Origin: Bacteroidota bacterium
GTDB taxonomy: Bacteria; Bacteroidota; Bacteroidia; Chitinophagales; Chitinophagaceae
DNA length: 7,648 nt
NCBI GenBank assembly: GCA_023429825.1
Contig: JAEZDC010000090.1
Location: forward strand, 1-7,648
Direction of reading: 5' to 3'
Below, piece by piece: positions 5,398 through 7,648 of this stretch (within the stretch, counting starts at the first letter, position 1; every line of letters begins with the position of its first letter). Under the pieces are notes generated by a model, which was given only the letters and a program-made list of their open reading frames with translations, made no database searches and was not told where the DNA came from. The translations under genes and the position numbers were made by a program.

Positions 5398-7365
5398 TTA
5401 CACATCAATCTTTGCATACTTAGCATGGCTCTCGATAAACTCTCTTCTCGGCGCCACTTCATCTCCCATCAGCATGCTGAATATTCTATCTGCTTCTGCT
5501 GCACTTTCAATCGTAACCCGCTTTAAAGTTCTTCTGGCAGGGTCCATGGTTGTTTCCCATAATTGGTCTGCATTCATCTCACCCAAACCTTTATAGCGCT
5601 GAATGGTAACACTATCCTCTTTACCACCGGATAATTTTTCAACTAAAGCCTTACGCTGTTCTTCATTGTATGCATACGCTTGTTCTTTCCCTTTTTTGAC
5701 CAGGTATAATGGGGGTTGGGCGAGATATACATAACCCTGCTCAACCATCTCTTTCATATACCTGAAGATGAACGTTAGAATAAGCGTTGCGATATGTGAT
5801 CCATCCACATCGGCATCGGTCATGATGATGAGCTTGTGATAACGAAGCTTTGCCAGGTTTAATGCCTTCGGATCTTCAGGTGTACCCACTGTTACACCTA
5901 ATGCAGTGTACATATTCCTGATCTCTTCGTTTTCATAGATCTTATGTTCCATCGCTTTCTCAACGTTAAGGATCTTACCTCTTAACGGGAGAATCGCCTG
6001 GAAACTTCTTTCTCTTCCCTGCTTTGCAGTACCTCCTGCCGAATCACCCTCTACCAGGTACAACTCGCATTTCTCAGGATCTCTTTCACTGCAATCTGCA
6101 AGTTTACCAGGTAAACCACCACCACTCAACACCGTTTTTCTCTGTACGAGTTCTCTCGCTTTTTTAGCAGCGACCCTTGCTTGGGCGGCGAGAACAATCT
6201 TCTGAATTACATTTTTCGCTTCTCTTGGATTTTCTTCAAGATAGGCTTGCAATATTCTACTTACAGTAGTCTCTACTACTCCACTTACTTCACTATTACC
6301 AAGCTTGGTTTTAGTTTGCCCTTCGAACTGTGGCTCTGGAACTTTTACTGAAACGATCGCACTCAACCCTTCCCTGAAATCATCACCTTCTACTTCAACT
6401 TTTGCTTTTTCAAACAAACCTTCTTTATCGCCGTAGGATTTAAAAACTCTAGTCAATGCTCTTCTGAACCCGGTAACATGGGTACCACCTTCTATAGTAT
6501 TGATGTTATTAACGTATGAGAAGATATGTTCTTTAAAATCGTCGTTATAGCTCATCGCTACTTCAACAGCCACATTGGTATTTTCATCATGCCCTTCAAA
6601 ATAAAGTGTCTTTGCAATAAGTGGTGTTCTTTTGCCACTCTTATCCAGCATTTCCACAAACTCAACTATTCCACCTTCGCTATAAAAAGTAGCGGTGTAG
6701 GGGTCGCCGGCCTCATTTCTTTCCCTCAGATCGGTTAAAGTAATATTGATCTTACGATTCAAGTATGACAGCTCTCTTAGACGTCCTTCAAGGATGTCTT
6801 TAGAATAAACGCTAACCTGGAAAATAGACAGGTCAGGCCAGAAATGAACTCTGGTTCCGGTTTTATTTGTTTCGCCAATCTCTCTAACAGAATACTGAGG
6901 TGCTCCACAACTGTATTCCTGCTCAAATATTTTTCCATCCCTATGAACGGTAACATGAAGTTTAGTGCTTAAAGCGTTTACGCAACTCACACCTACTCCA
7001 TGCAATCCACCGGAAACTTTATAAGTATTCTTATCGAACTTACCACCCGCATGCAATACCGTCATTACCACCTCCAAAGCTGAACGCTTTTCTTTACTAT
7101 GCATGGCAGTAGGTATACCACGACCATCGTCCTTTACGCTGATGGAATTATCTTCATGAATGGTTACGTCAATGTTCTTACAATGCCCTGCTAAGGCTTC
7201 ATCAATCGAGTTGTCTACCACCTCGTAAACAAGATGATGCAACCCTTTTACGCCGACATCGCCAATATACATCGCCGGGCGTTTTCTAACTGCTTCTAAA
7301 CCTTCTAAAACCTGGATACTATCTGCGCCATAACCGGGGGCGGGGGCTATCAATTCTTCATTCAT
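5398..7365 (-). CDS. gyrB: DNA gyrase subunit B
   Basis: GyrB is the ATPase subunit of DNA gyrase, which with GyrA introduces negative supercoils. The protein is complete at 655 residues, the usual size outside the proteobacterial versions that carry a large extra C-terminal insertion. The GHKL ATPase domain shows EVVDN at 48-52 (catalytic Glu48, Mg-binding Asn52), DDGRGIP at 79-85, GGLHGVGVS at 119-127 and TGT at 169-171. The transducer domain holds QTKTKLGN at 350-357 (catalytic Lys352). The Toprim domain has EGDSAGG at 439-445 (Glu439) and DADVD at 517-521 (Asp517, Asp519). QRYKGLGEMNADQLWETTMD at 589-608 favours GyrB over ParE. An in-frame stop at 7380-7378 supports the ATG at 7365; AAAGG a few bases upstream is a possible weak ribosome-binding site. 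The gene stands alone here, with no dnaA, recF or gyrA next to it. Codon use looks like its neighbours. Confidence 0.97.
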   Translation of the reverse strand: MNEELIAPAPGYGADSIQVLEGLEAVRKRPAMYIGDVGVKGLHHLVYEVVDNSIDEALAGHCKNIDVTIHEDNSISVKDDGRGIPTAMHSKEKRSALEVVMTVLHAGGKFDKNTYKVSGGLHGVGVSCVNALSTKLHVTVHRDGKIFEQEYSCGAPQYSVREIGETNKTGTRVHFWPDLSIFQVSVYSKDILEGRLRELSYLNRKINITLTDLRERNEAGDPYTATFYSEGGIVEFVEMLDKSGKRTPLIAKTLYFEGHDENTNVAVEVAMSYNDDFKEHIFSYVNNINTIEGGTHVTGFRRALTRVFKSYGDKEGLFEKAKVEVEGDDFREGLSAIVSVKVPEPQFEGQTKTKLGNSEVSGVVETTVSRILQAYLEENPREAKNVIQKIVLAAQARVAAKKARELVQRKTVLSGGGLPGKLADCSERDPEKCELYLVEGDSAGGTAKQGRERSFQAILPLRGKILNVEKAMEHKIYENEEIRNMYTALGVTVGTPEDPKALNLAKLRYHKLIIMTDADVDGSHIATLILTFIFRYMKEMVEQGYVYLAQPPLYLVKKGKEQAYAYNEEQRKALVEKLSGGKEDSVTIQRYKGLGEMNADQLWETTMDPARRTLKRVTIESAAEADRIFSMLMGDEVAPRREFIESHAKYAKIDV

Positions 7366-7411
7366 ATTTTGCCTTTGCTACAATGATTTTTCAGTATGAA
7401 AACAAAGTGTG

Positions 7412-7442
7412 CAAAGTTAACGAAAATCAAGAGGTTTACAGT
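7412..7442 (-). promoter_or_regulatory. Likely gyrB promoter (Bacteroidota type)
   Basis: On the minus strand TAACTTTG (7419-7412) is a perfect match to the -7 element TAnnTTTG. ACTG (7442-7439), 19 bases upstream, keeps only the TG of the -33 TTTG. Transcription would start near 7405 and leave a leader of about 40 bases, which is sensible for gyrB. The -33 half is weak, so confidence is moderate. Confidence 0.45.
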
Positions 7443-7594
7443 TATTAAACAGTGTTATTTTAGCGTGTTTTTGACGGGCTAGTAGAGAGTATTTTAAATC
7501 ATTTCATCATTGATTCAGATGCCCTTCGGAATAAGTCGTCTCTGCATCACCTTTGGTTCGTACCTCGTTTTTAGAAACCCGAGATTCCCAGCCC
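7443..7594. other. Region upstream of gyrB with no confident gene; GC-richer block open in several frames
   Basis: Positions 7443-7510 are A/T-rich and show nothing clear. From about 7519 the sequence becomes GC-richer (about 51% by hand count over 7521-7600). It is open in one plus frame, from an ATG at 7519 with sense codons MPFGISRLC onward to the window edge. It is also open in two minus frames from the edge, one of which ends at a stop at 7509-7507 after 46 sense codons (last residues SEGHLNQ). These frames overlap, so at most one is likely to be coding. The minus frame would be the 3' end of a gene lying upstream of gyrB; the plus frame would be a divergent gene. I recognise none of the products. 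A non-coding interspersed element would explain the same data. Confidence 0.4.
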
Positions 7595-7648
7595 GGTTCA
7601 TAGCCGGAATATCTTTGGAACATACATGGAATATCCATGGAATATTCC
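7595..7648. repeat. 11-bp-period direct repeat, cut by the right edge
   Basis: Units starting with GG recur exactly every 11 bases: GGAATATCTTT (7606-7616), GGAACATACAT (7617-7627), GGAATATCCAT (7628-7638) and GGAATATTCC (7639-7648, cut off). A more degenerate unit may precede them (GGTTCATAGCC, 7595-7605). The last visible unit is also a perfect 10-bp palindrome. The period is not a multiple of three, so it is not a protein-level repeat. It is close to one helical turn, so unit starts fall on nearly the same face of DNA. The array probably continues beyond the window; its function is unknown. Confidence 0.65.

Noticed and set aside
5398..7365. Topoisomerase IV subunit B (ParE) instead of GyrB
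   Set aside because: The QRYKGLGEMNADQLWETTMD motif and overall layout fit GyrB; ParE usually has Phe in place of this Tyr and Arg before ETTMDP.
7552..7565. T-arm-like sequence (GGTTCGTACC) suggesting a tRNA
   Set aside because: The T-loop lacks the conserved A58 and no acceptor, D-arm or anticodon stem can be formed around it.
7595..7648. Start of a CRISPR array
   Set aside because: The period is only 11 bp, with no alternation of 25-40-bp repeats and unique spacers.

Overview
The window looks like ordinary chromosomal DNA of a Bacteroidota bacterium, most likely from the Chitinophagaceae/Sphingobacteriia side. This is inferred from the character of GyrB and the other proteins, from a GC content of about 40% (estimated by eye), from the near absence of Shine-Dalgarno sequences ahead of the start codons, and from a good match to the Bacteroidota -7 promoter element (TAnnTTTG) upstream of gyrB. 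No plasmid, phage, transposase, rRNA, tRNA or CRISPR signature was seen.

Layout from left to right. (1) Positions 1-1853, minus strand: a two-gene unit, a CPBP-family intramembrane protease followed by cdsA (phosphatidate cytidylyltransferase). The stop and start codons share one base (TAATG), and cdsA runs off the left edge. (2) Positions 2019-3056, plus strand: a tRNA-dihydrouridine synthase of the DusB type. It diverges from the protease gene across a 165-bp gap that holds two small hairpins and a possible promoter. (3) Positions 3057-4064, minus strand: a fumarylacetoacetate hydrolase family protein with the full catalytic set of true fumarylacetoacetase. Its stop codon abuts the dus stop codon with no spacer. 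(4) Positions 4255-5352, plus strand: a three-histidine-box membrane fatty acid desaturase. It diverges from the hydrolase gene across a 190-bp gap rich in TTTG. (5) Positions 5355-5381: a strong bidirectional terminator. (6) Positions 5398-7365, minus strand: a complete gyrB with a recognisable promoter. (7) Positions 7366-7648: no confident gene. This stretch holds the gyrB leader, then a more GC-rich block open in several frames, then an 11-bp-period direct repeat that runs into the right edge.

The genes are a mixture of housekeeping functions (DNA supercoiling, tRNA modification, phospholipid synthesis, lipid desaturation, aromatic amino acid breakdown) rather than one pathway. Only the protease-cdsA pair is clearly organised as an operon. 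CdsA and the desaturase both act on membrane lipid, but they are separated and on opposite strands, so a functional link is only a guess. I found no convincing new system. The part least explained by known features is the right edge (7507-7648).
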